Positions 8,375 to 15,738 of a stretch of DNA of 64,000 nucleotides are shown piece after piece. The position numbers and the translations under genes were made by a program. Below the pieces are notes generated by a model that was not told the origin of the DNA, did not search any database, and saw only the letters and a list, made by a program, of their open reading frames with translations. Source of the DNA: Magnetococcus sp. PR-3 (GTDB lineage: Bacteria > Pseudomonadota > Magnetococcia > Magnetococcales > Magnetococcaceae); assembly GCF_036689865.1 (NCBI RefSeq), contig NZ_JBAHUQ010000008.1:106617-170616 (forward strand). The letters run 5' to 3'. Position 1 is the stretch's first letter. Each line of letters opens with the position of its first letter.

Positions 8375-9847
8375 TTATTTTACTTTTATGGGGATAAACA
8401 GTGGCTCACCATTACGGATGACATAGACCAAGGTCATGCTGTTTTTCTTAACCGTATTCAGCGCGCCAGCAAGATCATCTATGCTTTTTATCGTCTTGCG
8501 GTTGAACTGGGTAATGACATCCCCACGGTTTAAGCCCGCTGTTTGACCACTGCTGTCACCATGCACAGTGGTAATGACGACCCCCTGAATATCTTCAGGC
8601 AGCTTTAAACGTTTAACAAGCGCACTATCCATCTCTGCAACCGTCAAACCAAGCCGCTCTTTGATGGCAGCCCCATCGCTCTTTTCAGGCTCTTTACCAG
8701 ATTGACCGGAACGGGAACCCTTACCTTTTTTTCCATCATTCAACTTGGCAATGCGTACCCACAGGGTGCGCTCTTTACCCCCGCGTTTAACCTTAACCGG
8801 CACCCGGGCCCCTACAGGCGTATTGGCAACAATAGCAGGCAAGGTGTTCATCTTGGTAACATGCTTACCGTTGAAGGAGATGATGACATCTTCTGAGCGA
8901 ATCCCCGCTTTTGCTGCTGGGCTTTTTTCGATCACCTCAGCCACCAGCGCACCTGACCGGTCATCCAACTGCAAGGCTTCTGCTAGCTCTTTGGTAATGG
9001 TCTGAATACGTACCCCTAGCCAACCCCGCTCAACATGACCATTGCTTTTAAGCTGCTCCATCACATTACTGGCCAGATTAACCGGAATGGCAAACCCGAC
9101 ACCAACACTACCGCCCCCACGGGAGTAGATCGCGGTATTAATCCCCACCACTTCACCATCCAGATTAAACAGAGGGCCACCCGAGTTACCGGGATTAATG
9201 GCCGCATCGGTCTGGATAAAATTATCGTAGGGACCGGCGCCGATCACACGCCCCTTGGCAGAGATGATCCCTGCTGTCACCGTGGCTTCTAAACCAAACG
9301 GATTACCAATGGCCATCACCCAAGATCCTACCTCAGCACGGGAAGAGTTCCCTAATTTCGCCACGGCAAGAGGTTTATCCGCGCGAATTCGAATCAGTGC
9401 CAGATCTGTTTTTTTGTCTTTGCCCACAACCTCTGCACGGTACTCACTCTCATCATGCAGCTTTACGGTAATCTCCGTCGCTTTATCAATGACATGATAG
9501 TTGGTCAGAATATATCCGCTGGCATCAACAATGACCCCTGAACCCAGTGAGTTGGACTTAAAAGAACGCCCTTGATCAGGTAAGCGGTCAAAAAAATGCT
9601 TAAACAGCTCCTCAAAGGGTGTACCTTCAAAATCTTTTCGCTTCTTACCATCTGGCGATTTACTCTGACGTTTGACCGATTGGGTGGTACTGATATTGAC
9701 CACCACCGGTTTCAACTTTTTAACCAATGGCACCAAATTGGGAAATCCAGCTTTGGCATGGGAGGCTTGTACACCCCCAAACATAGCTAGGGAAACCGCA
9801 AAGATGACCAATAGGATACGGTAAAAAGGGGACAAAGCAGATGTCAT
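8375..9847 (-). CDS. degP: Periplasmic serine protease/chaperone DegP (HtrA/MucD type)
   Basis: This protease degrades or refolds damaged envelope proteins. The protein has 490 residues. A signal peptide (hydrophobic segment about 10-28, ending near ASHAKA) is followed by a trypsin-like domain with the triad His118 (TNYHV), Asp148 (TDLAL) and Ser222 (INPGNSGGPLFN), then two PDZ domains (about 275-365 and 395-490). The ATG at 9847 has AGAGGG 8 bases upstream; a GTG three codons earlier sits too close to that site. A hairpin and 141 bp separate it from rseC. Its place behind rpoE and rseC matches the mucD position in Pseudomonas-type envelope stress operons, and it is probably transcribed from the sigma-E-like promoter before rseC. 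Confidence 0.93.
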   Translation of the reverse strand: MTSALSPFYRILLVIFAVSLAMFGGVQASHAKAGFPNLVPLVKKLKPVVVNISTTQSVKRQSKSPDGKKRKDFEGTPFEELFKHFFDRLPDQGRSFKSNSLGSGVIVDASGYILTNYHVIDKATEITVKLHDESEYRAEVVGKDKKTDLALIRIRADKPLAVAKLGNSSRAEVGSWVMAIGNPFGLEATVTAGIISAKGRVIGAGPYDNFIQTDAAINPGNSGGPLFNLDGEVVGINTAIYSRGGGSVGVGFAIPVNLASNVMEQLKSNGHVERGWLGVRIQTITKELAEALQLDDRSGALVAEVIEKSPAAKAGIRSEDVIISFNGKHVTKMNTLPAIVANTPVGARVPVKVKRGGKERTLWVRIAKLNDGKKGKGSRSGQSGKEPEKSDGAAIKERLGLTVAEMDSALVKRLKLPEDIQGVVITTVHGDSSGQTAGLNRGDVITQFNRKTIKSIDDLAGALNTVKKNSMTLVYVIRNGEPLFIPIKVK

Positions 9848-9961
9848 GGATTTCACCCTCTAAACGGATAAGCGCACTGAGCCCGGTAAAAAAACATACC
9901 TCGGCAGCACGAGCTAATGTTTAGTCTCATACAAGTAACGACTGATATGCCTTAAACGTTA

Positions 9962-9980
9962 GAAGGATCACAGATCCTTC
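9962..9980 (-). other. Intercistronic hairpin between rseC and degP
   Basis: GAAGGATC and GATCCTTC form a perfect 8-bp stem with a 3-base loop, starting 8 bases after the rseC stop codon. No T tract follows on the minus strand. It is more likely an mRNA processing or stability element, or a partial attenuator, than a full terminator. Confidence 0.5.
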
Positions 9981-9988
9981 GCACTGTT

Positions 9989-10468
9989 TCAGGCAGAAGG
10001 TACAATAGGAATACGGGTAGCGTGGACAATTGTACGGACAACAGGCATATCGTCAGGCTTGATATCCTGACCAGCATAGTAGCGACGCATCCACATGAAG
10101 ACCCCTCCTAGAGCAGCCAAACCACATAGAGCCCCCACCCCTTCCGCATTTTCTACCATCATGCCCATATTCAAACCAATACTGCGTACAAAGAGAGCCA
10201 CAACGAAAAGCGCGATCAGGGGGAGCAGGTAGGCCATGAAGGAGGCCGAGAGAAAAGCACCTTCACGTATTTCTAAAACGACATGATCCCCGCGTTTCGC
10301 GCCTGCTTCATTATAGGCACGGAACAGAATGGGTTTTTTACCCAGGCCACCAGAAAGCGTATTACAGCTACTTTCACCACCACAGTTGCCACAGGCACTT
10401 TTACGCTCGGTGGCAATAATGGCAAAATCACCTTCTAGCTCAACAACTTTACCTTGTTCTTGCATCAT
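9989..10468 (-). CDS. rseC: RseC/MucC-family sigma-E regulator
   Basis: A 159-residue inner-membrane protein of the RseC/MucC family, positive modulators of the sigma-E pathway; related proteins act with Rnf complexes on SoxR. The N-terminal domain carries a cysteine cluster (SACGNCGGESSCNTLSGG, about residues 25-42), as in the family. Two adjacent membrane helices follow (about 80-100 and 112-130), and the C-terminal tail is cytoplasmic. GAGG lies 9 bases before the ATG at 10468; the upstream in-frame TTG at 10483 overlaps that site and is rejected as the start. It lies downstream of rpoE and upstream of degP, but the anti-sigma genes usually found next to it (rseA, rseB) are absent. Confidence 0.82.
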   Translation of the reverse strand: MMQEQGKVVELEGDFAIIATERKSACGNCGGESSCNTLSGGLGKKPILFRAYNEAGAKRGDHVVLEIREGAFLSASFMAYLLPLIALFVVALFVRSIGLNMGMMVENAEGVGALCGLAALGGVFMWMRRYYAGQDIKPDDMPVVRTIVHATRIPIVPSA

Positions 10469-10503
10469 GATCAGATACCTCAACAGATGTGGGATTCAAG
10501 GCG

Positions 10504-10530
10504 TTTGAGTCTTGACTAAGGGAAAAGTTC
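10504..10530 (-). promoter_or_regulatory. Sigma-E-type promoter before rseC-degP
   Basis: On the minus strand GAACTT (10530-10525) is followed after exactly 16 bases by TCAAA (10508-10504). This matches the enterobacterial RpoE consensus (GGAACTT, N16-17, TCnnA/TCAAA) except for the first G of the -35 element. It lies about 36 bases before the rseC start. Sigma-E control of degP-type genes is established elsewhere; its use here is inferred from the motif. Confidence 0.5.
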
Positions 10531-10564
10531 GTCTAACCCTGAACAGGGCTATATAGAAATGTAC

Positions 10565-11158
10565 TTACAGTCCGTGATTGCCAGCCAGATTACCATTAGG
10601 TACATGGTCTTTTAGCTTATTGACGATCTCTTGCCGACCACGGAAAATACGTGAGCGTACCGTACCAATGGGGCAATCCATGATCTCTGCAATCTCTTCG
10701 TAGGATTTACCTTCCAGATCGCGCAGAGCAATAGCCTGTTTCATGGTTGGGGCCAGCTCATCAATGGCAATTTTTAATGCATCCATCAACTCGCCACGGA
10801 GCACCTGATTTTCAGGGGTATCGTAATCACGCAGCTGGGGAGAGAGTCGATCGGCATCTTCAAAGTCCAGGTCACTCATGGGGACACCACGATCCTGGGA
10901 CATCACAAAGTTTTTAGCCGTGTTAACCGCAATACGGTAGAGCCAAGTATAAAAAGCGGCATCGCCCCTAAAATGGTGCAAAGCACGATAGGCCTTCAGG
11001 AAGGCCTCTTGCGTTAAGTCCTGAACACGCACAGGGTCTGAAACTGTACGGGAGATCACAGAGGCTACCCTGCCCTGGTATTTACGTACCAGGACCTCAT
11101 AGGCTTTTTTGTCGCCCTCTTTAGCCTTATCGACCAGGATGCTGTCCGCTTCGTTCAC
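10565..11158 (-). CDS. rpoE: RNA polymerase extracytoplasmic-function sigma factor RpoE
   Basis: An ECF sigma factor of the RpoE/AlgU type. Region 2 contains LVRKYQGRVASVISR, the -10-recognising VQDLTQEAFLKAYRAL and GDAAFYTWLYRIAVNTAKN. Region 4 contains LRDLEGKSYEEIAEIM and GTVRSRIFRGRQ, which read the -35 element. I favour the GTG at 11158 (AGG 7-8 bases upstream, protein begins VNEADSILV, 197 aa); an upstream GTG at 11188 has no spaced ribosome-binding site. It is followed by rseC and degP with no rseA or rseB between. It may therefore be held in check by an anti-sigma factor encoded elsewhere. Confidence 0.92.
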   Translation of the reverse strand: MNEADSILVDKAKEGDKKAYEVLVRKYQGRVASVISRTVSDPVRVQDLTQEAFLKAYRALHHFRGDAAFYTWLYRIAVNTAKNFVMSQDRGVPMSDLDFEDADRLSPQLRDYDTPENQVLRGELMDALKIAIDELAPTMKQAIALRDLEGKSYEEIAEIMDCPIGTVRSRIFRGRQEIVNKLKDHVPNGNLAGNHGL

Positions 11159-11559
11159 GCCATTACCTGCCAGTTGCCAACGCGCCACCCCAATTAAGCC
11201 GAGGCGCCATTGATGAAATTGGGAGTCTGGATACTAGCATGGCTTCCAAGCATTTGCACCACCCGTATAGGGGGTTGCGATAAATTTCTTTATTAGGCCA
11301 CCTGTCATCATCCATCCCTATTTCAGGATGGAAACCGACTTATCCACCCAAACAAACGCGGTTTGCTTTGCACACCTGTCAGATTGGAGTACAGTAGAGG
11401 ACCGATTATGACGATAGTATGTCGGATAAATCACTGTTTGGAACCTCCTTATTACGATGACCTAAGGAGAGCTCCCTCTTAATACCCTATCATTAAGGAT
11501 GATCCCGTTTTATTAGGGTAATGCAGGCGAGCACGGTTCAAGGGGCTTTAAGGAATCTC
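11159..11559. other. Divergent intergenic region between rpoE and nadB
   Basis: It carries an inverted repeat TCCATCC (11311-11317) / GGATGGA (11326-11332). A plausible plus-strand sigma-70 promoter lies at TTGGAG (11384-11389), then 17 bases, then TATGAC (11407-11412), suited to nadB. No sigma-E-type motif is visible upstream of rpoE. The inverted repeat could be an operator; I cannot name a regulator. Confidence 0.4.
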
Positions 11560-13188
11560 ATGATGGTTAGTAATCAAGATCGCCGTTTTGTAAGCGATTT
11601 TCTTATTCTAGGTGGTGGTTCTGCCGGTTTGGACCTTGCAATTCGCTTGGCAAAGCACGGCAAAGTTTTAGTCCTGACCAAAGCCCCTATTGGTGAATCC
11701 AACAGTATGATGGCCCAAGGTGGTATCGCGGCCGTGCTGGATGAGGATGACAGCTCAATCCTGCATTATGAAGATACCATGACAGCAGGGGCTGGGCTCT
11801 GCCAACCCAAAGCTGTTCGCCATGTGGTTGAAAATGGTGCCCGTGTTATCCAACACCTTATTGATATTGGCACCCCTTTTGATAAAAACGGGGATTCAAG
11901 CAGTGGCTACCACTTAACCCGTGAAGGTGGCCACAGCCGTCGTCGGGTAATTCATGCGGCAGATGCCACAGGCCGTGCCATGATGGAGACCTTAATTAGT
12001 AAGGCTCAGGCTCACCCTAATATCGAGATCTTACCCAACCAGATCGCGATTGATCTGATTACAGCCCATAAACTTGGACACTTTGTACCCAGTGAACACG
12101 ATCGCTGCTTCGGTTGTTATGCACTGGATACTGAGAAAGATGTTATTCGGACCTACCAAGCACGCTTTACCATTTTAGCCAGTGGCGGTGCAGGCAAGGT
12201 CTATCTTTATACATCCAACCCTGACACGGCAACGGGGGACGGTATCGCCATGGCCTACCGGGCAGGATGTCGTGTTTCCAATATGGAGTTCATTCAGTTT
12301 CACCCCACCTGCCTTTATCACCCTCAGGCCAAATCCTTTTTGGTCTCTGAGGCTGTACGTGGAGAAGGTGGGCATTTGCTTCTGGCAGATGGCACGCGCT
12401 TTATGGAGCGTCATCATCCACGCAAAGAGTTAGCCCCACGGGATATCGTAGCCCGCGCCATCGACTATGAGATGAAGCGCACGGGACAAGAGTGCGTGCA
12501 CTTGGATATCACCCATAAAGGGGCTGACTTTATCAAAAGCCACTTCCCCACCATCTATGAAAAGTGTCTTGAGTTTGGTATTGATATGACCAAAGAACCC
12601 ATTCCGGTGGTGCCTGCAGCGCACTATACATGCGGTGGGGTTGTGACTGATCTTCATGGTAAAACGGATATGGATGGTCTCTATGCCATTGGAGAGGTTG
12701 CCAGCACAGGTCTGCACGGTGCCAACCGGCTTGCCTCTAACTCTCTGCTGGAGTGTTTGGTTTTTTCAGAGGCTGCCTATAACGACATTTTAAGTAAGCT
12801 GTTCTGCGATGATCGACCGGTACTCTCCCGACTGCCTCTTTGGGATAGTTATGAAGCAGGTAACTGTGAGGAAGAGATTCTCATTGCCCATGATTGGCAG
12901 GAGATCCGACGCTTTATGTGGGACTATGTGGGTATTGTGCGCAGCAACCAGCGCCTAGCCCGTGCCCGCCGCCGGATAGAAATGGTCATGCAGGAGATCA
13001 ATGAATATTACTGGAACTGTAAAGTCAGCCAGAACCTGATTGAACTGCGCAACTTGGCTCTGGTAGCCAATCTGATTATTCGGAGCTCTTTGCACCGTAA
13101 AGAGAGCCGTGGCCTGCACTTCACCACCGATTATCCAGAGCGTAATGATGAGGATTGGTCGAAAGATACCATCCTACCCATCGAATAA
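11560..13188 (+). CDS. nadB: L-aspartate oxidase
   Basis: This flavoenzyme oxidises L-aspartate to iminoaspartate, the first step of de novo NAD synthesis, in the cytoplasm. The dinucleotide-binding motif is LILGGGSAGLDLAIRLA near the N-terminus. Family motifs include SMMAQGGIAAVLDEDDS, the substrate-site REGGHSRRRVIHAADATG, and the capping-domain end GLHGANRLASNSLLECLVF. The C-terminal helical domain (SNQRLARARRRIE to ESRGLHFTTDYP) distinguishes NadB from SdhA/FrdA. AAGGA at 11550-11554 supports a start at the double ATG 11560/11563 rather than at 11521. No nadA or nadC is adjacent. Confidence 0.93.
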   Translation: MMVSNQDRRFVSDFLILGGGSAGLDLAIRLAKHGKVLVLTKAPIGESNSMMAQGGIAAVLDEDDSSILHYEDTMTAGAGLCQPKAVRHVVENGARVIQHLIDIGTPFDKNGDSSSGYHLTREGGHSRRRVIHAADATGRAMMETLISKAQAHPNIEILPNQIAIDLITAHKLGHFVPSEHDRCFGCYALDTEKDVIRTYQARFTILASGGAGKVYLYTSNPDTATGDGIAMAYRAGCRVSNMEFIQFHPTCLYHPQAKSFLVSEAVRGEGGHLLLADGTRFMERHHPRKELAPRDIVARAIDYEMKRTGQECVHLDITHKGADFIKSHFPTIYEKCLEFGIDMTKEPIPVVPAAHYTCGGVVTDLHGKTDMDGLYAIGEVASTGLHGANRLASNSLLECLVFSEAAYNDILSKLFCDDRPVLSRLPLWDSYEAGNCEEEILIAHDWQEIRRFMWDYVGIVRSNQRLARARRRIEMVMQEINEYYWNCKVSQNLIELRNLALVANLIIRSSLHRKESRGLHFTTDYPERNDEDWSKDTILPIE

Positions 13189-13241
13189 GAGTTACTCAAT
13201 GCGTTTCAGGCCAGGGTTCTTTGGCCTAACGGATCAAAAAC

Positions 13242-13347
13242 GCTCTATCAGTGGCCTGTGATAGAGCATTGTCCATTTTTTGTCTTACAAGCCTTTATAG
13301 CCCCCCATTTTCATGAGCCAAAATCTTATGAAAATGAGGGGGCTTTT
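13242..13347 (+). terminator. Two tandem hairpins ending nadB transcription
   Basis: The first hairpin, GCTCTATCA (13242-13250) / TGATAGAGC (13259-13267), is followed by T6 at 13275-13280. The second, AGCCCCC..ATTTTCAT (13299-13314) / ATGAAAAT..GGGGGCT (13328-13343), runs directly into T5. The second is a strong canonical terminator; the first may be a backup. Confidence 0.85.
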
Positions 13348-13349
13348 TC

Positions 13350-14147
13350 TTAGGCAGCCGGTTGTGCCTTGATCCAAATAATCGCTTTCATATCATACTC
13401 AAGAATATGTGGAAGCAATTTATTCTTGACCCACTCCTCGGCCTCGAGAATAGGGTTATCCAACAGGTAATAATCGTCATAGAGTAAAGAGATATCCTTG
13501 TAGAGCTGCTTGTGAAACTCTTTATGCTCATCCAAGGTTTCTAAACGGGAAGCGGTGTAAAACTCAATTTCATCACTAAAATGAAATTCCGTATAATCCA
13601 GCAGTGCATGCAAGGCCTTTTTGCCATCCTCTTGCCCAGCCCCCTGCTCGTTCAGATGATGAAGTTCATTGTAGAGATCAAACAGCTTTTGATGCTGCTC
13701 ATCAATGGTGTCATCCCCCACATTATAGCTGCTCTCCCACTTTAGAGCCTCTTTTCGGTTCAAGACACGCATGGCCTCCATATCCTGCTCAAGAATATGT
13801 GGCAACAGCAACGTACGGATCCACTCTTCCGCTTCAAAAACTGGATTTTCCAGCGTGTTATAATCTTTATAGAGCCCAAGCAGCTTGCCATGCAGATCTC
13901 TGTGCAACAGCTTATGGTTTTCAAGCGTGGGTAACTCAGAGGCCGTATAAAATTCAATTTCATCGGTAAAATGCACATCGGTATAATCAAGAAGCTCTAA
14001 AAATGCCTGTTCACCATCTTCTTTGCTTGCACCGCTCTCCACCAAGGCATAAAGACGATTAAAAATATCAAATAACTTCTGATGTTGCTGGTCGATGGTC
14101 TCATCACCAACATTATAGGAAGCATCCCACTGAACAATTGATTCCAT
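13350..14147 (-). CDS. Tandem double-domain bacteriohemerythrin
   Basis: Two complete hemerythrin domains in one 265-residue chain (about 1-128 and 129-262). Each bacteriohemerythrin domain binds a non-haem di-iron centre and reversibly binds O2. Both copies have the full ligand set: His in IDQQHQKLF / IDEQHQKLF, HxxxE in HFTDE / HFSDE, HxxxH in HKLLH / HKEFH, and HxxxxD in HILEQD / HILEYD. The halves are clearly homologous, so this is an internal duplication. No signal peptide or partner domain is present, so it is probably a cytoplasmic O2 store, carrier or scavenger. The ATG at 14147 has AAGGGTGGGG upstream; a GTG three codons earlier overlaps that site. Confidence 0.93.
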   Translation of the reverse strand: MESIVQWDASYNVGDETIDQQHQKLFDIFNRLYALVESGASKEDGEQAFLELLDYTDVHFTDEIEFYTASELPTLENHKLLHRDLHGKLLGLYKDYNTLENPVFEAEEWIRTLLLPHILEQDMEAMRVLNRKEALKWESSYNVGDDTIDEQHQKLFDLYNELHHLNEQGAGQEDGKKALHALLDYTEFHFSDEIEFYTASRLETLDEHKEFHKQLYKDISLLYDDYYLLDNPILEAEEWVKNKLLPHILEYDMKAIIWIKAQPAA

Positions 14148-14474
14148 TAACCCCACCCTTCGCTCATTTTTACAGCCCTAAACCTACTCATCATCTAGCC
14201 GACCACACCCCTCTAGACCTGATCAAACTATCTCATACCAGCCACAAAGATCAATATGGATAAACAGCTATAAATTGTACTGTGCAGCTTAAACAGAAGA
14301 GAGGATCGTCGGATGGTTTAAAACCGTTCAAAAACCAGTCAGACAACGACCCTCACACCGTTAAACCATGATTGGTCAACACCCCACATATAAGCCAAGA
14401 CATCACAGGGCAAAAAAAAGATGCCCCCGGAAGAAGACATCTTTCTTGTACGCTAACACCCTTTTGGTAACCGG
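14148..14474. other. Intergenic region between hemerythrin and cheX genes
   Basis: About 330 bp. Apart from the minus-strand terminator at 14412-14446 it presumably holds the hemerythrin promoter. No clear -35/-10 pair or FNR-type dyad stands out. Confidence 0.4.
14412..14446 (-). terminator. Terminator of the cheX pair
   Basis: On the minus strand AAAGATG pairs with CATCTTT across a 14-base loop that contains GGGGG, and T8 follows. It lies about 30 bases after the second cheX stop codon. Confidence 0.75.
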
Positions 14475-15122
14475 TCAGACAGGTCCGGTTTGAACCTGCT
14501 CAATCGCTTCTTGGATGACCCGCTCAGCCACCGCAGGTAGCTGTTCTTGCACCAAGGGTCGAGCCAGTTCATCAACCAACTGTTCCAAAGAGCTGTTCAG
14601 GCTCTCTTTAATCTCCAAAACATGCGGTGGATCTTCCACTTTCTCTTCAATGGCATCGGCGGCACCAACATCAAAGTAGATTTCACAGAAAAAGGGCTCA
14701 CCTTCAAGGTGAAAAACCTGGTGAACCACCTCAAACCCTGTGGCACCTTCCACTTCATAGCTCGAGCCCTTTACAACCATAGGGGGGCTCATACCAATGG
14801 CACCAAGATCCTCTTCCAAACGGGACTGAATACCACCAGCAACCATATTGGCCATTTCACCAAAACCATCCTGCATTTCGGCATCCATCTCATCACGCTC
14901 CTCCCCCATCAAAGCACCCGCAACTTTAAGGGCACCTGAGGTAGGGGCAGAGAGACGCACACTGCCTTCCAGGTTTTGGTTATAACCCACAACGGCACAG
15001 ATATTTTCATCCATACCGGTACGGCCTTCCCCACCAACACCAGACTCCAACTCCATGAAGAGCATGGTTTCGACGATCTCATGGACCGCTTCTTTGACTG
15101 CCGTAATCAATCGATCATGCAT
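14475..15122 (-). CDS. CheX-like chemotaxis phosphatase with C-terminal extension
   Basis: A 215-residue protein whose first 155 residues form a CheX/CheC-type domain. CheX proteins dephosphorylate CheY-P; the signature E-x2-N pair appears in GFGEMANMVAGG (about residues 86-97), followed 20-odd residues later by the expected proline in GMSPPMVV. The N-terminus MHDRLITAVKEAVHEIVETMLFMEL also fits. A charged helical tail of about 55 residues after position 160 is not part of CheX and has no recognisable domain. It lies 15 bp downstream of a paralogue. No CheA or receptor gene is nearby, so its partner response regulator is unknown. Confidence 0.8.
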   Translation of the reverse strand: MHDRLITAVKEAVHEIVETMLFMELESGVGGEGRTGMDENICAVVGYNQNLEGSVRLSAPTSGALKVAGALMGEERDEMDAEMQDGFGEMANMVAGGIQSRLEEDLGAIGMSPPMVVKGSSYEVEGATGFEVVHQVFHLEGEPFFCEIYFDVGAADAIEEKVEDPPHVLEIKESLNSSLEQLVDELARPLVQEQLPAVAERVIQEAIEQVQTGPV

Positions 15123-15137
15123 GGTCGATCACCTATC

Positions 15138-15614
15138 TTACATACGTTCCAAGGACTCAATATCATAGAAGATATGCACACAGAACGCTAAACCGTTGAG
15201 GATAAAGTCCTGACTTACACAAGCGTAATGTTTTTCACTACGTACCTTGTGTCCCTCCCCCTGAATAACCACCGGGGTACTAAGTTTTACCGGACCTAGC
15301 TGTGCTTCTAAGCGGCTTTGCATGCCACCGGCCATCATGTTGGCCATTTCGCAGAAGGCATCTTCCATCTCATCATCCATCTGCTCACGCTCTTCACCCA
15401 ACAGGGCGCCTGCAAGTGCGATCGCGCCACCCTCTGGAGCTGAGAGAGCAAAGCTGCCTTTAAGGCTTTCACTGTAGCCTAAAACAGCACTATACGCCAC
15501 GGTCAGTGGTGAGTTCCCCTTACGCCACTCCCCTTGCTGTACCTCTGTAAAGAGCATGGTCTCGGCAATCTCCTGCACAGCCTCCCGAAGAGCCCCCAAA
15601 AACCGTTCTGCCAT
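15138..15614 (-). CDS. CheX-like chemotaxis phosphatase
   Basis: A 158-residue CheX-family protein paralogous to the downstream gene. It shares ETMLF near the N-terminus, GALLGEEREQMDDEMEDAF, and the phosphatase helix CEMANMMAGGMQSRL with the E-x2-N residues, and then a proline in LSTPVVI. The likely role is removal of phosphate from a CheY-type regulator. The ATG at 15614 has AAGGGGAAGC before it; a TTG six codons upstream overlaps that site and is rejected. The two genes form a short operon between the proS terminator and the terminator at 14412. Confidence 0.8.
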   Translation of the reverse strand: MAERFLGALREAVQEIAETMLFTEVQQGEWRKGNSPLTVAYSAVLGYSESLKGSFALSAPEGGAIALAGALLGEEREQMDDEMEDAFCEMANMMAGGMQSRLEAQLGPVKLSTPVVIQGEGHKVRSEKHYACVSQDFILNGLAFCVHIFYDIESLERM

Positions 15615-15654
15615 GATGCTTCCCCTTACCAAAATCCATGCAAGCTAAAAAGAT

Positions 15655-15687
15655 GTAAAAAGAGAGGCCTAAAGATAGGCCCCTCTT
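15655..15687 (-). terminator. Terminator of the folE2-proS operon
   Basis: On the minus strand AGAGGGGCCTA pairs with TAGGCCTCTCT around the loop TCTT, with one G/T mismatch, and runs into T5. Confidence 0.85.
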
Positions 15688-15738
15688 GATCACTTGTTTT
15701 CAAAAAACACTTACGTAACCCTAACGTTAGCGGTTCAC

